Assembly: GCA_040398425.1 (NCBI GenBank) | Contig: JBBATZ010000069.1 | Span: 1 to 17,370 of the forward strand | Direction: 5' to 3' | DNA length: 17,370 nt | Source: UBA7672 sp040398425 | Lineage (GTDB): Bacteria > Pseudomonadota > Alphaproteobacteria > Caulobacterales > Hyphomonadaceae | Shown: piece after piece, positions 6,534 to 14,811 of the stretch | Layout of the letters: the number at the start of each line of letters is the position of its first letter | How positions within the stretch are numbered: position 1 is the first letter of the stretch | Notes under the pieces: generated by a model | The model's input: only the letters and a program-made list of their open reading frames with translations | Databases searched by the model: none | Told to the model about the DNA's origin: nothing | Position numbers and translations under genes: made by a program

Positions 6534-8908
6534 CGAAAATGCCGCGCCCAAAATCGGATAGCAACACAAAGACGAGATTCGCATGTCGTGAAAAACGAGC
6601 GAACGGCATGCTGCCTTTTGCTCGGCACATCGATGAGACGACTATTGCGACGCGCGACGGCGCACAAATGCAGGTGCTGCATCTTGTCGGGTTCGGATTC
6701 GAGACTGCTGACACGCAGGAGCTCAACTACCGGAAGAACGTACGCGATACCGTATTGCGCGGGATAGCATCGTCCCGCCTGGCGATCGGTGCTTATGTCA
6801 TACGGCATCTCGTGCGCCCCGGACTGCACGGCCGTTTCACCAACCCCTTCGCGCGCGACCTCGACGAAAGCTGGCGGGTGCGCCTCGCGGGGGGCCGCCT
6901 GTTCGTCAACGACCTCTTCCTGACGCTAACGCGCAAACCCGCGATCGGTCGCACAGGTATTGCCGGCATCGGCAAGAACAAGCAGTGGGACGCGGTCAGT
7001 CGTACGCGTGATCGCCGCGAGCTGGAGGCCGCCACTGAAAGTCTTCTTGCTGCCTTGCAACCGTATGGACCCCGCCTGCTGAGCGCGTACGAGTCCGTCG
7101 ACGGTCTTTTTTCGGAGCCGCTGGAATTTCTCGCTTTCCTGTTTGACGGCGAACTGCGACCGGTGCCCCTAGAAAAGGGCCGCGCCGACTTTGTCGACCG
7201 CCGCATCAGCTTCGGTCGAGACTCCCTGGAATTCTCCGGTAACTCACGCAGTCCGCGTACGCTGGGCGCTATGCTCTCCATCAAAGAGTATCCCCCGCAT
7301 ACGTCCAGCGGCCAGCTCGACGGCCTCTTGCGTGTGCCGCATGAGATGGTCATCGCGCAAAGCTTTTCATTCGTAGACCGCCAGCCGGCGCTCAATCGCA
7401 TGAACCTGGCCATTCGCCGCATGCGTGCTGCCGATGATGAGGCGCTCTCGCTCCGCCGCGATCTTGTGCAGGCCAAGGACGATGTCGCCGCAGGCCGCGC
7501 CGTATTCGGTGAGCATCACCTGACCATCATGGTCCGCGCTCCCGACTTTGAACCTCTGGACAGAGCTGTAGCTGACGTTCAGGCGGCTCTTACCGAAATA
7601 GGGGTCATCGGCGTGCGCGAGGAGGCAGCTTTGGAGCCGTCCTTCTGGGGCCAGTTTCCCGGCAATGCTGCCTACATACCGCGCAAGGCGTTGATCTCGT
7701 CCGCAAACTTTGCCGGACTTGCTAGCCTCCACAGTCATCCGATCGGTCGCGCAAGCGGGAACCATTGGGGCTCTGCGGTGACGCTGCTCGAGACGACCGC
7801 GGCCTCACCATACTATTTCAATTTCCATAGGGGCGACCTGGGGAACTTTCTGGTGATCGGCCCCTCGGGGGCCGGCAAGACGGTCGTGCTCAATTTTCTG
7901 ATCGCCCAATGTGAGCGCTTCGAGCCAAAAATCATCTTCTTCGACAAGGATCGTGGCGCCGAAATATTCCTTCGTGCGATGGGCGGCCGCTATGATGTCA
8001 TCCGGCCAGGCACGCGAACAGGATTCAACCCGCTCCAGCTCCCGGATACGCCGGGTAACCGCCGCTTTCTGCAGCAATGGGCTGCGAAGTTGGTGACGTC
8101 GAACGGTGAGATCCTCTCGGCCGAGGACTCCGCGACGATTTCGGCGGCTATAAACGCGAACTACGACCAGACGTCGAACTTCCGACGTTTGCGCTATTTC
8201 CGAGAACTCTTTCTTGGCGGCCGCAGGCCGACACCCGGTGATCTCGCCTCGCGCCTAAATCCGTGGACCGGCGAGGGCGATCGCGCTTGGTTGTTCGATA
8301 ACGAGAACGATCATCTCGATCTAGACACGCGCATCGCTGGATTCGATATGACGCACTTGCTGGACGACCCCGTCCTGCGCACGCCCACGATGATGTATCT
8401 TTTTCACCGCGTCGAAGAGCGCCTGAACGGCCAGCCCTCGATCATCGTGATCGATGAGGGATGGAAGGCCCTCGACGATGAAGTATTCGTAGGGCGCATC
8501 CGCGACTGGGAAAAAACCATCCGGAAACGCAACGGGATAGTTGGATTCGTGACCCAATCGACGGGGGATGCGCTCGGGTCTCGGATCGCCAATGCTGTTA
8601 TTGAGCAGTCTGCAACGCAGGTTTTTCTGCCAAACCCGAAAGCGCAGGAGGCGGATTACTGCAAGGGTTTCGGGTTGTCCCGACACGAGTTCGATTTGAT
8701 CCGCACTCTGCCCGATACCTCGCGTTGCTTCCTGGTAAAACACGGCGCCGAGAGCGTGATTGCCCGACTGAACCTGAACGGACAGCGAGACCTTTTGACG
8801 GTGCTCTCAGGTCGCGAACGGACGGTGCGTATGCTCGACGATATCCGGGCAGAGGTCGGCGATGACCCGCAAGCATGGATGCCGCAGCTCGTGGCGAAGG
8901 GGGCATAA
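6530..8908 (+). CDS. virB4: VirB4-like secretion ATPase
   Basis: At 792 residues it has the usual length of this hexameric AAA+-type ATPase, which powers pilus assembly and substrate transfer at the inner membrane. The N-terminal region carries the CagE/TrbE/VirB4 domain (LPFARHIDETTIATRDG at the start). The Walker A site is GPSGAGKT at residues 444-451 and Walker B is IIVIDE with Asp642-Glu643. GFVTQSTGDAL follows, as in the family. The open frame extends upstream to 6446, but the ATG at 6530 is preferred. It makes an ATGA overlap with virB3 and avoids an 80-base overlap. No good ribosome site precedes it, so translation is probably coupled. Confidence 0.95.
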   Translation: MTKMPRPKSDSNTKTRFACREKRANGMLPFARHIDETTIATRDGAQMQVLHLVGFGFETADTQELNYRKNVRDTVLRGIASSRLAIGAYVIRHLVRPGLHGRFTNPFARDLDESWRVRLAGGRLFVNDLFLTLTRKPAIGRTGIAGIGKNKQWDAVSRTRDRRELEAATESLLAALQPYGPRLLSAYESVDGLFSEPLEFLAFLFDGELRPVPLEKGRADFVDRRISFGRDSLEFSGNSRSPRTLGAMLSIKEYPPHTSSGQLDGLLRVPHEMVIAQSFSFVDRQPALNRMNLAIRRMRAADDEALSLRRDLVQAKDDVAAGRAVFGEHHLTIMVRAPDFEPLDRAVADVQAALTEIGVIGVREEAALEPSFWGQFPGNAAYIPRKALISSANFAGLASLHSHPIGRASGNHWGSAVTLLETTAASPYYFNFHRGDLGNFLVIGPSGAGKTVVLNFLIAQCERFEPKIIFFDKDRGAEIFLRAMGGRYDVIRPGTRTGFNPLQLPDTPGNRRFLQQWAAKLVTSNGEILSAEDSATISAAINANYDQTSNFRRLRYFRELFLGGRRPTPGDLASRLNPWTGEGDRAWLFDNENDHLDLDTRIAGFDMTHLLDDPVLRTPTMMYLFHRVEERLNGQPSIIVIDEGWKALDDEVFVGRIRDWEKTIRKRNGIVGFVTQSTGDALGSRIANAVIEQSATQVFLPNPKAQEADYCKGFGLSRHEFDLIRTLPDTSRCFLVKHGAESVIARLNLNGQRDLLTVLSGRERTVRMLDDIRAEVGDDPQAWMPQLVAKGA

Positions 8909-10071
8909 TGGCTCTCTGTCCCACTCCCCCAGAAGAGGGTATGGTCGGCGGCGTCATCACGACAGTCGATTGCCACATCCGCCTCCTGGTGCATGACAGC
9001 TATCGAGAACTTGTGGGGCCGAACACCTTGTTCGCGACCGCGTTCACGGGCTTGCTAACGATCTACATTGCTCTTCTCGGCTATCAGCTTCTGTTTGGGC
9101 GCGGCGGCCTTCGCGTGACTGAGCTGCCGATCGTGGCGCTGAAGTTGGGTCTGATCCTGGCTTTTCTGACGTCATGGGCGGCGTACCAGACGCTAATCTT
9201 CAACCTCCTGTTCGACGGACCGGCCGAGATCATGAAGGTTCTGCTCGGCCCGCTGTCTGCGCGCGGCGCAAGCTTCGATGGCGACGTCATGGGCGGCGTG
9301 CAACGCGCTTTTGAGGATATGAGCGGGGCTGCTAGCATTTATGGCGGTATGGCGAGCCCGACGGCGAACCTCCTTCAGGGCGGGCCCATGCTTGGTTCGG
9401 GACTGTTGTGGCTGACCGCGATAACACTGCTGCTGCTGACGCTGGGCCTCGTCATCGCCGCCAAGATCGTGCTCGCATTTCTGCTCGCAATCGGTCCAAT
9501 CTTCATCGGCATGCTGCTGTTCGACCAGACGCGGGGCTTGTTCGAAGGCTGGATGCGTGCCGCCTTCTCTGCCGCAATGGCGCCACTGGCCGTACACGTG
9601 TTCGGTGCTGTGATGCTGATGATCCTACAGCCGTTCCTGGAAATACTGGTCGGCAATGCCGCCAACCGGACCTTTGATATGGGACCTGTGATCACCATCA
9701 CTATCGTCGTGATCGTGTTCTTGATGGTGGTGGTTTTTGGACTAGGCGCAGTTGGCGCAATCGGGCGCGGTTTTGCTTTCTCCAAAGGCAGCGACAATCA
9801 ACCCACGCTGCGGCGGTTAACAGCGCCTGAGCGTCTTGCTGGGGAAGGGCCGGGAGAACGGGCCGAACAGATTGTCGCGCGCATAGTGGTAAACGACCGG
9901 CATCACGCCGCCGGAGGCGACGGCTTCTACTCGAGCCGCGAGGGGGCTGCTGGTCGCCGTACTGGCGAAATCGCTGATGCCGTAACCTCCGCGCCTCAGC
10001 TCGCTGGCGAGAGGCTCGGCCAAACGTATGACCGCGCCCCGCGGATAGCTGACCGAAGGCGAGATGGCTGA
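8908..10071 (+). CDS. virB6: VirB6-like polytopic inner-membrane channel component
   Basis: This 387-residue TrbL/VirB6-family protein is thought to form part of the inner-membrane channel and to touch the substrate. About six membrane segments can be seen (residues about 42-62, 74-92, 163-183, 184-204, 222-243, 262-285), with the conserved stretch IGPIFIGMLLFDQTRGLFEGW in the centre. The polar tail after residue 290 is Arg/Gly-rich and cytoplasmic-looking. The ATG at 8908 overlaps the virB4 stop by one base (TAATG) and has AGGGGG upstream. It follows virB4 directly, with no virB5 between. The next gene is virB9, so the usual virB8 position is empty. Confidence 0.9.
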   Translation: MALCPTPPEEGMVGGVITTVDCHIRLLVHDSYRELVGPNTLFATAFTGLLTIYIALLGYQLLFGRGGLRVTELPIVALKLGLILAFLTSWAAYQTLIFNLLFDGPAEIMKVLLGPLSARGASFDGDVMGGVQRAFEDMSGAASIYGGMASPTANLLQGGPMLGSGLLWLTAITLLLLTLGLVIAAKIVLAFLLAIGPIFIGMLLFDQTRGLFEGWMRAAFSAAMAPLAVHVFGAVMLMILQPFLEILVGNAANRTFDMGPVITITIVVIVFLMVVVFGLGAVGAIGRGFAFSKGSDNQPTLRRLTAPERLAGEGPGERAEQIVARIVVNDRHHAAGGDGFYSSREGAAGRRTGEIADAVTSAPQLAGERLGQTYDRAPRIADRRRDG

Positions 10072-10153
10072 TATGGTAGGAAGAGGGGTGGACTACCAGA
10101 GCTCTATTTGCTCGCCTTGCGGCGGGTACGGGCGCAGCTTGGAAAAGGATACT
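10072..10153. other. 82-base gap between virB6 and virB9, where virB8 is expected
   Basis: This is by far the longest spacer inside an otherwise overlapping operon. Its length excludes a full virB8 or virB5. A virB7-size lipoprotein would also need a start and a lipobox, and I see none. The region is in frame with the virB9 frame back to 10064, but that extension lacks a signal-like start. Confidence 0.5.
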
Positions 10154-10984
10154 ATGCGGACGTGCGGTCGTATCATCTTGACCTCATCGTTGCGCGCCGC
10201 CGCGCTTGGGTTGTTCGCGCTGGCGCTCAGCCATGCCGCCTCCGCGCAGATCGCGTCCGTTCCAGGTCCCGGTCCCGGCGATCCTCGTATCAAGGAGTTC
10301 TTGTACGACCCTGACGCAATTGTGGAGATACGGGGTCAGCTTGGCTATGAACTGATGATTGAGTTTGGCCGGGACGAACGGATCGAAAATGTCTCCATCG
10401 GGGACTCCCTTTCCTGGCAAGTGACTCCCAATCGCAAGGCCACGCTTCTGTTTCTGAAGCCAACGTCCAGGAGCAATCCGACCAGCATGACGGTGGTGAC
10501 GAATGAGCGCATCTATTCGTTCATGCTCAATATCGTTGAGGGCGCCGGCCCTGCCGATCCGGAATCGATGCGTCGCTTGCGTTTCCTCTACCCTGAACCG
10601 CCGGCCCCTGTCGTGGTGGCGCCAGCCCCGCCGCCGCCTCCACCGCCCCCGCTGGATCCCCCTCGTCCGGAGGACTTCAACTTCGACTACGCGCTTTCCG
10701 GCACGAAGGACCTCTATCCGGTACGCGTTTTCGATGACGGTGCGGTCACCTACCTTCAGTTCGACAGCAGGAGCCCCGCCCCCGCCATTTTCGTGATCGG
10801 TGTAGATGGCAAGGAAGAAATGCCAAACACGCGCATTGATGGTGACTACACAGTCGCTGACTTCATCGCCGAGAGGTTTGTCCTGCGGTATGGCAACGCT
10901 CAGGCGGAGCTCAGGAACAGGGCCTGGAGCAACCGCCCCAAGCAACGGCCCGCGCCGCTTCCGCAACCCAGTCAAGGCGGCTGA
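10154..10984 (+). CDS. virB9: VirB9-like outer-membrane core-complex protein
   Basis: The 276-residue periplasmic protein would build the outer-membrane core complex with VirB10. It has a Sec signal (residues 1-32, ending HAASAQ), an N-terminal domain (45-130: YDPDAIVEIRG, IENVSIGD, WQVTPNR), a proline-rich linker (149-171) and a C-terminal beta domain (172-260: YALSGTKDLYPVRVFDDG, YLQFD). This is the normal VirB9 layout. The ATG at 10154 has AAGGA 5 bases upstream and begins the signal peptide, so I prefer it to the frame's earlier ATG at 10064. In known systems VirB9 is stabilised by the VirB7 lipoprotein, and no VirB7 gene is seen here. Confidence 0.92.
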   Translation: MRTCGRIILTSSLRAAALGLFALALSHAASAQIASVPGPGPGDPRIKEFLYDPDAIVEIRGQLGYELMIEFGRDERIENVSIGDSLSWQVTPNRKATLLFLKPTSRSNPTSMTVVTNERIYSFMLNIVEGAGPADPESMRRLRFLYPEPPAPVVVAPAPPPPPPPPLDPPRPEDFNFDYALSGTKDLYPVRVFDDGAVTYLQFDSRSPAPAIFVIGVDGKEEMPNTRIDGDYTVADFIAERFVLRYGNAQAELRNRAWSNRPKQRPAPLPQPSQGG

Positions 10985-10985
10985 C

Positions 10986-12161
10986 ATGATTGATCCGTCG
11001 TCTCCGCCTCGGACCGGCCTTGATCGGACCTTCGACATGGACGCGCCGCCCCGTGTGGCCGGCAGCAATTCACTGTGGCCGGTAGCGTTTGGCATCGCGG
11101 GCGCCCTTGGGCTCGGCGCAGTCGTTTTCCTGCAACTGGACTCCGGCCGAACGGACATCGAGATCGCTGCGCTGGCGAGCAAGCAAGCTGCCGCAGATGC
11201 GGCCGCTCAACGGCTTGCTGTAGCGATGGTAGCGCCAGCGGCGATACCGCCCGCCCTTACCACAGATCTGCCTTTACTCGAGCCGCCGCCGCCTGAACTC
11301 ATACCGCTTGTGGGCGAGCAGCCTGCAGAGCCACCCCAAGTCGTTCCCGGACCCACGCAAATCGAGATCGACCGACTTCGTTCCCCCGCTCTGGTGGTCG
11401 ATCTGGGATCCTACGAGCCGCTGCCATCGCGCGCTTTGAAGCCCGAGGCCGCCAGCCCCATCGATCCGAATTCTATTTCCGCTGCGATGTCTTCCGCCGC
11501 AAATCAGAGCCTGAACCCGGACGAGCGGTTCGCTCAGCGGTTCGGCGTGGGCGGTGCGTCGAAGCCAACCAAGGCTGGCAGGCTCAGTGATGTCTCAACA
11601 ACCATCATCGAGGGAACGGTCATCGCCGCGGTACTCGAGACAGCGCTCAATTCAGACCTGCCAGGATATGTCCGCGCGGTGGTAACTCGCGAAGTACGGG
11701 GCTTCGACGGCAGCGAGGTCTTGGTTCCCCGCGGGTCGCGGTTGATCGGCCAGTACAAGTCCGGCGTAGCGCTTGGCCAGAGCCGGACCTTTGTGATCTG
11801 GACTCGTATGATCCGACCCGATGGCGTTACGATCGAATTGTCCGCTCCGGCGACTGACGGTCTTGGGCGCGGCGGACTTGATGGCGAGGTCGATACCCAT
11901 TTCTTTGAACGCTTCGGAGGTGCGGTCCTGTTATCCCTTATCAACCTGGGTGTGGGCGCAGCGGTCGATGCGGCCGATACCAGCATCGTAATCGCATCGA
12001 CCCGCGCTGGCGTCGATGCGGGCGCGAGCGCTCTCACGAGCGGCGTCAACATCGCTCCGACAGTCATGGTACCGCAGGGCGCGCCGGTGCGCGTGTTTGT
12101 CAGCCAGGACCTCGATTTCTCGACGGTCGGACCTGTCCGGCCCTTGAGCACGCCCAATTGA
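10986..12161 (+). CDS. virB10: VirB10-like core-complex scaffold (TrbI family)
   Basis: The 391-residue protein spans the envelope. It has a short cytoplasmic N-terminus, one membrane helix (about 30-50), an Ala-rich then Pro-rich periplasmic linker (60-125, including LLEPPPPEL), and a C-terminal TrbI/VirB10 beta-barrel domain (about 195-385). In that domain IIEGTVIAAVLETALNSDLPG and LVPRGSRLIGQYKSG are typical family signatures. The ATG at 10986 follows the virB9 stop by one base with AAGGCGG upstream. The open frame extends further left but would overlap virB9. The stop overlaps the virB11 TTG start. Confidence 0.93.
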   Translation: MIDPSSPPRTGLDRTFDMDAPPRVAGSNSLWPVAFGIAGALGLGAVVFLQLDSGRTDIEIAALASKQAAADAAAQRLAVAMVAPAAIPPALTTDLPLLEPPPPELIPLVGEQPAEPPQVVPGPTQIEIDRLRSPALVVDLGSYEPLPSRALKPEAASPIDPNSISAAMSSAANQSLNPDERFAQRFGVGGASKPTKAGRLSDVSTTIIEGTVIAAVLETALNSDLPGYVRAVVTREVRGFDGSEVLVPRGSRLIGQYKSGVALGQSRTFVIWTRMIRPDGVTIELSAPATDGLGRGGLDGEVDTHFFERFGGAVLLSLINLGVGAAVDAADTSIVIASTRAGVDAGASALTSGVNIAPTVMVPQGAPVRVFVSQDLDFSTVGPVRPLSTPN

Positions 12162-13138
12162 TCGGCGAGGGCGTCTATCTCCGAACCTATCTTGCGCCGT
12201 TGGCGCCATGGCTCGACCGCACCGACGTCACTGATATCCTCGTCAATCAGCCCGGAGAAGTCTGGATCGATGGCGCCTCGGGATTCGAGCGAATTGAGTC
12301 ATCTGATGTCAGCGAAGTGATGCTCCAGCGCCTCGCCCAGCAGATCGCAGCGCACTCCAGCCAGGGCGTAAGTCGCCAGTATCCGTTGTTGGCGGCGACG
12401 CTTCCCGATGGAGCGCGCGTTCAGGTCGTAGCGCCGCCGGCGACGCGCAAGCATTTTGCGCTGGCTATCCGTAAACACGTGCTGCCGGATCTGCGGCTCG
12501 TTGACTACGAGAAAGCAGGCGCATTCGCGCAGCTCAGTCGCGCGGCGGGCAGCGAGCGCGCTGCAACGGACGCTGAGCTCAACAGGCTTCTTGAAACTGG
12601 AAACCTCCTCCGCTTCTTTTCGGGAGCGGTAAAGGCTGGGCGCAACATCGTCATCTCAGGCGGTACCGGCACCGGCAAGACGACATTCCTCAATGCGCTG
12701 CTGAAGGAAATCCCGGAGGACAGCCGCCTGATCGTGATCGAGGACACGCCCGAAGTCGTGCTCGCGCACCCGAATGCGCTCGGGCTGGTAGCGGTTGGAA
12801 GCGAACTTGGCGAGGCGCGTGTTGGAATCGACGAACTATTGCGGGCGAGCCTTCGCATGCGGCCCGATCGCCTGATGGTAGGTGAGATACGAGGGCCAGA
12901 GGCCTTCGCATTCCTGCGCGCGGTCAATACCGGCCATCCCGGTTCATTGACGACCGTGCATGCCGACAGCCCGCAGGGTGCGCTAGAGCAGATAGCCTTC
13001 ATGACGCTTCAGGCAGGGCTCACACTGACGCGATCAGACGTCATCGAATACGCGAAATCGGTCATCGACGTGATTGTGCAGCTGTCGCGGATTCAGGGCC
13101 GGCGAGTCGTCAGTTCGGTGACGTTTCACAAGAGGTAG
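12158..13138 (+). CDS. virB11: VirB11-like secretion ATPase (traffic ATPase)
   Basis: The 326-residue cytoplasmic hexameric ATPase works with VirB4 in pilus assembly and transfer. It has an N-terminal domain (YLAPLAPWLDRTDVTDILVN). The Walker A site is GGTGTGKT at residues 168-175, the Asp box is IEDTPE at 194-199, Walker B is RLMVGEIRGPE with Glu243, and the His box is GHPGSLTTVHAD at 259-270. All key residues are present. The only start that fits the VirB11 N-terminus is the TTG at 12158, which overlaps the virB10 stop as TTGA. This mimics the ATGA coupling seen at virB3/virB4 and suggests reduced, coupled translation. It is the last gene of the operon; virD4 does not follow. Confidence 0.93.
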   Translation: MIGEGVYLRTYLAPLAPWLDRTDVTDILVNQPGEVWIDGASGFERIESSDVSEVMLQRLAQQIAAHSSQGVSRQYPLLAATLPDGARVQVVAPPATRKHFALAIRKHVLPDLRLVDYEKAGAFAQLSRAAGSERAATDAELNRLLETGNLLRFFSGAVKAGRNIVISGGTGTGKTTFLNALLKEIPEDSRLIVIEDTPEVVLAHPNALGLVAVGSELGEARVGIDELLRASLRMRPDRLMVGEIRGPEAFAFLRAVNTGHPGSLTTVHADSPQGALEQIAFMTLQAGLTLTRSDVIEYAKSVIDVIVQLSRIQGRRVVSSVTFHKR

Positions 13139-13174
13139 GCTGGGGTCACGGCGTCGGATCGTCAGCGCATTGTC

Positions 13175-13188
13175 GCCGGACGTCCGGC
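13175..13188. other. 14-bp perfect palindrome between convergent genes
   Basis: GCCGGACGTCCGGC lies in the 60-base gap between the virB11 stop and the DUF1501 stop. It could fold as a 5-bp GC stem with an ACGT loop and act as a weak bidirectional terminator. There is no T-run on either side, so this is only a suggestion. Confidence 0.3.
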
Positions 13189-13198
13189 CAGGGCAACC

Positions 13199-14800
13199 TC
13201 AAATCGTCGCCGCAGCCATGAATCCGGCATCGCGATTGAAATTCCGCAGGTTGGGGAAGATCGAATCCAGCTGGCCTTCGGTAAGACCGAACCATCGCCC
13301 GATCGTGCCCGCATATTGATCGACAGACATCGACGGAATGAGAATGTTGCCCGACATGTCCGGGTTGGTAAAACCTGTCTGATCGACGCCCAAGGTCGGG
13401 AACTTGCCGTATATGTTCCCGCCATTGACCGCGCCGCCGATGACGAACTGGTGCGAGCCCCACGCGTGATCAGTGCCGTCGCCATTGGTGGTGAAAGTGC
13501 GCGAGAAATCCGACGCCGTAAACGCGGTCACCTGCGGACGCATGTCGATGCCGTTGAGGTTTGCGATCGCACCGTCGAAGTAGGCCATCGCGTGGGCAAG
13601 GCGCGCAAGAAGAGGCGACTGGGTTGAGTTCTGGATGTCGTGGTTGTCGAACCCGGCCATCGAGACGAAAAAGACCTGCCGCCGCATGCCGAGCACTGCG
13701 TTTGCGGCGATGGCCTTGGCGACGCTCTGCAGTTGTACAGCCAGCGCGTTCGTTTCGTTGACCCGGGTGATCGGATTGAGAAGCTGCGTTGGCGCAGCTA
13801 CCGATGCTCCGGGGCCGCCGGCAGCGAACTGTACGTTAAGAAGGTCGGCAGTGCTTATTGAGCGGACCACCTTCGCGCCGTGATCCTGCATGAAGTAGCT
13901 GGTTCCGGCTACGTCACCAATAATCTCGCGTACGCGCGCCCCAGCATTGCTGGCTCCGAAAACGGTAGTTGTGGGCGTGAGCGCCGAAGCGATGCGGATG
14001 GCCGGCGTCGTCTGACTTGTTGATATCTGGTATTGGACGACGCTCTCTCCCGCGAGCAGTACGGCGTTGCCGGCGGTCGAGATCGCAGTGAAGACCGCGT
14101 TGGAGCCGTTAGTCGACAGGAACTGGTCCGCCATCCGCCCACCCCAGCCGCGGCGCGCGCCCTCTGCCGTGCCTGCCTGCCATGTCGATTGCTGGTCGTT
14201 GTGTGACATGAGATTGGAAGGCAGCGGTACGCTACGAGCACGGTACTGCTCCTTGGTCGTCGGCTGGATCAGCGGGCCGACATTGGCGGCGATGGCAAGA
14301 CGGCCGGCTGTCCACAGCGGGAGCAACGGACCCATGTGGGGGTTCAGAGCGAAGGTGCGAACCGATGCGTTTGTCCCTGCCGGAACGGGGTTGGGCGTTG
14401 TCGGGATGATAGGAAGAACGCCACCCCATGCCTCAGGCAACAGGTAGGCGCTAGCACCGTTGGGCAGCACACGCCCCGTAATCGCGTTGGTGCCGCCGGG
14501 AGGGGTCGCCGCCGTACCGACGGGCATGAGGGCGATGGGGTCGACCCCGCTGTTGCGAGCGGAGAAGTAGCGGGCCCAGCTGTCCGTGTCAGTCGCAAGC
14601 ACCGTGTTGTTGGAGTCATTGCCGCCGAACAGGAAAATGCACACCAGCGCCTTGTAACCTGGTGCGGTCTGCGCTGCGGCCTGGCCCATTGTCGCGAGCT
14701 GGAAACCGAAGGTGGAAGCTGCCGCCCCGACATAGCTAAGCGCGGTTGCGCGCCGGAGTATTTCGCGACGGGTGGCCGGCGAGATTGGCTTGTCGGTCAT
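13199..14800 (-). CDS. DUF1501 family protein, Tat-exported
   Basis: The 533-residue protein is of unknown biochemical function. The N-terminus ATRREILRRATAL followed by a hydrophobic stretch and QAAAQ (residues about 9-44) fits a twin-arginine signal, so it is probably folded before export. Family signatures include LVCIFLFGGNDSNNT (about 52-66), a middle FDNHDIQN motif, and GTDHAWGSHQFVIGGAVNGG (442-461). DUF1501 proteins are related in fold to the alkaline phosphatase/sulfatase group. The length fits the family. The ATG at 14800 has GAGGAGG 6 bases upstream; a TTG at 14815 is possible but weaker. It is the second gene of an operon, 11 bases after the DUF1800 stop, which is the usual pairing. 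Confidence 0.9.
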   Translation of the reverse strand: MTDKPISPATRREILRRATALSYVGAAASTFGFQLATMGQAAAQTAPGYKALVCIFLFGGNDSNNTVLATDTDSWARYFSARNSGVDPIALMPVGTAATPPGGTNAITGRVLPNGASAYLLPEAWGGVLPIIPTTPNPVPAGTNASVRTFALNPHMGPLLPLWTAGRLAIAANVGPLIQPTTKEQYRARSVPLPSNLMSHNDQQSTWQAGTAEGARRGWGGRMADQFLSTNGSNAVFTAISTAGNAVLLAGESVVQYQISTSQTTPAIRIASALTPTTTVFGASNAGARVREIIGDVAGTSYFMQDHGAKVVRSISTADLLNVQFAAGGPGASVAAPTQLLNPITRVNETNALAVQLQSVAKAIAANAVLGMRRQVFFVSMAGFDNHDIQNSTQSPLLARLAHAMAYFDGAIANLNGIDMRPQVTAFTASDFSRTFTTNGDGTDHAWGSHQFVIGGAVNGGNIYGKFPTLGVDQTGFTNPDMSGNILIPSMSVDQYAGTIGRWFGLTEGQLDSIFPNLRNFNRDAGFMAAATI

Positions 14801-14811
14801 GCTCGGCCTCC

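Noticed and set aside
10184..11182. 332-codon open frame on the - strand opposite virB9/virB10
   Set aside because: Antisense shadow of two well-supported virB genes, rich in Arg and Gly.
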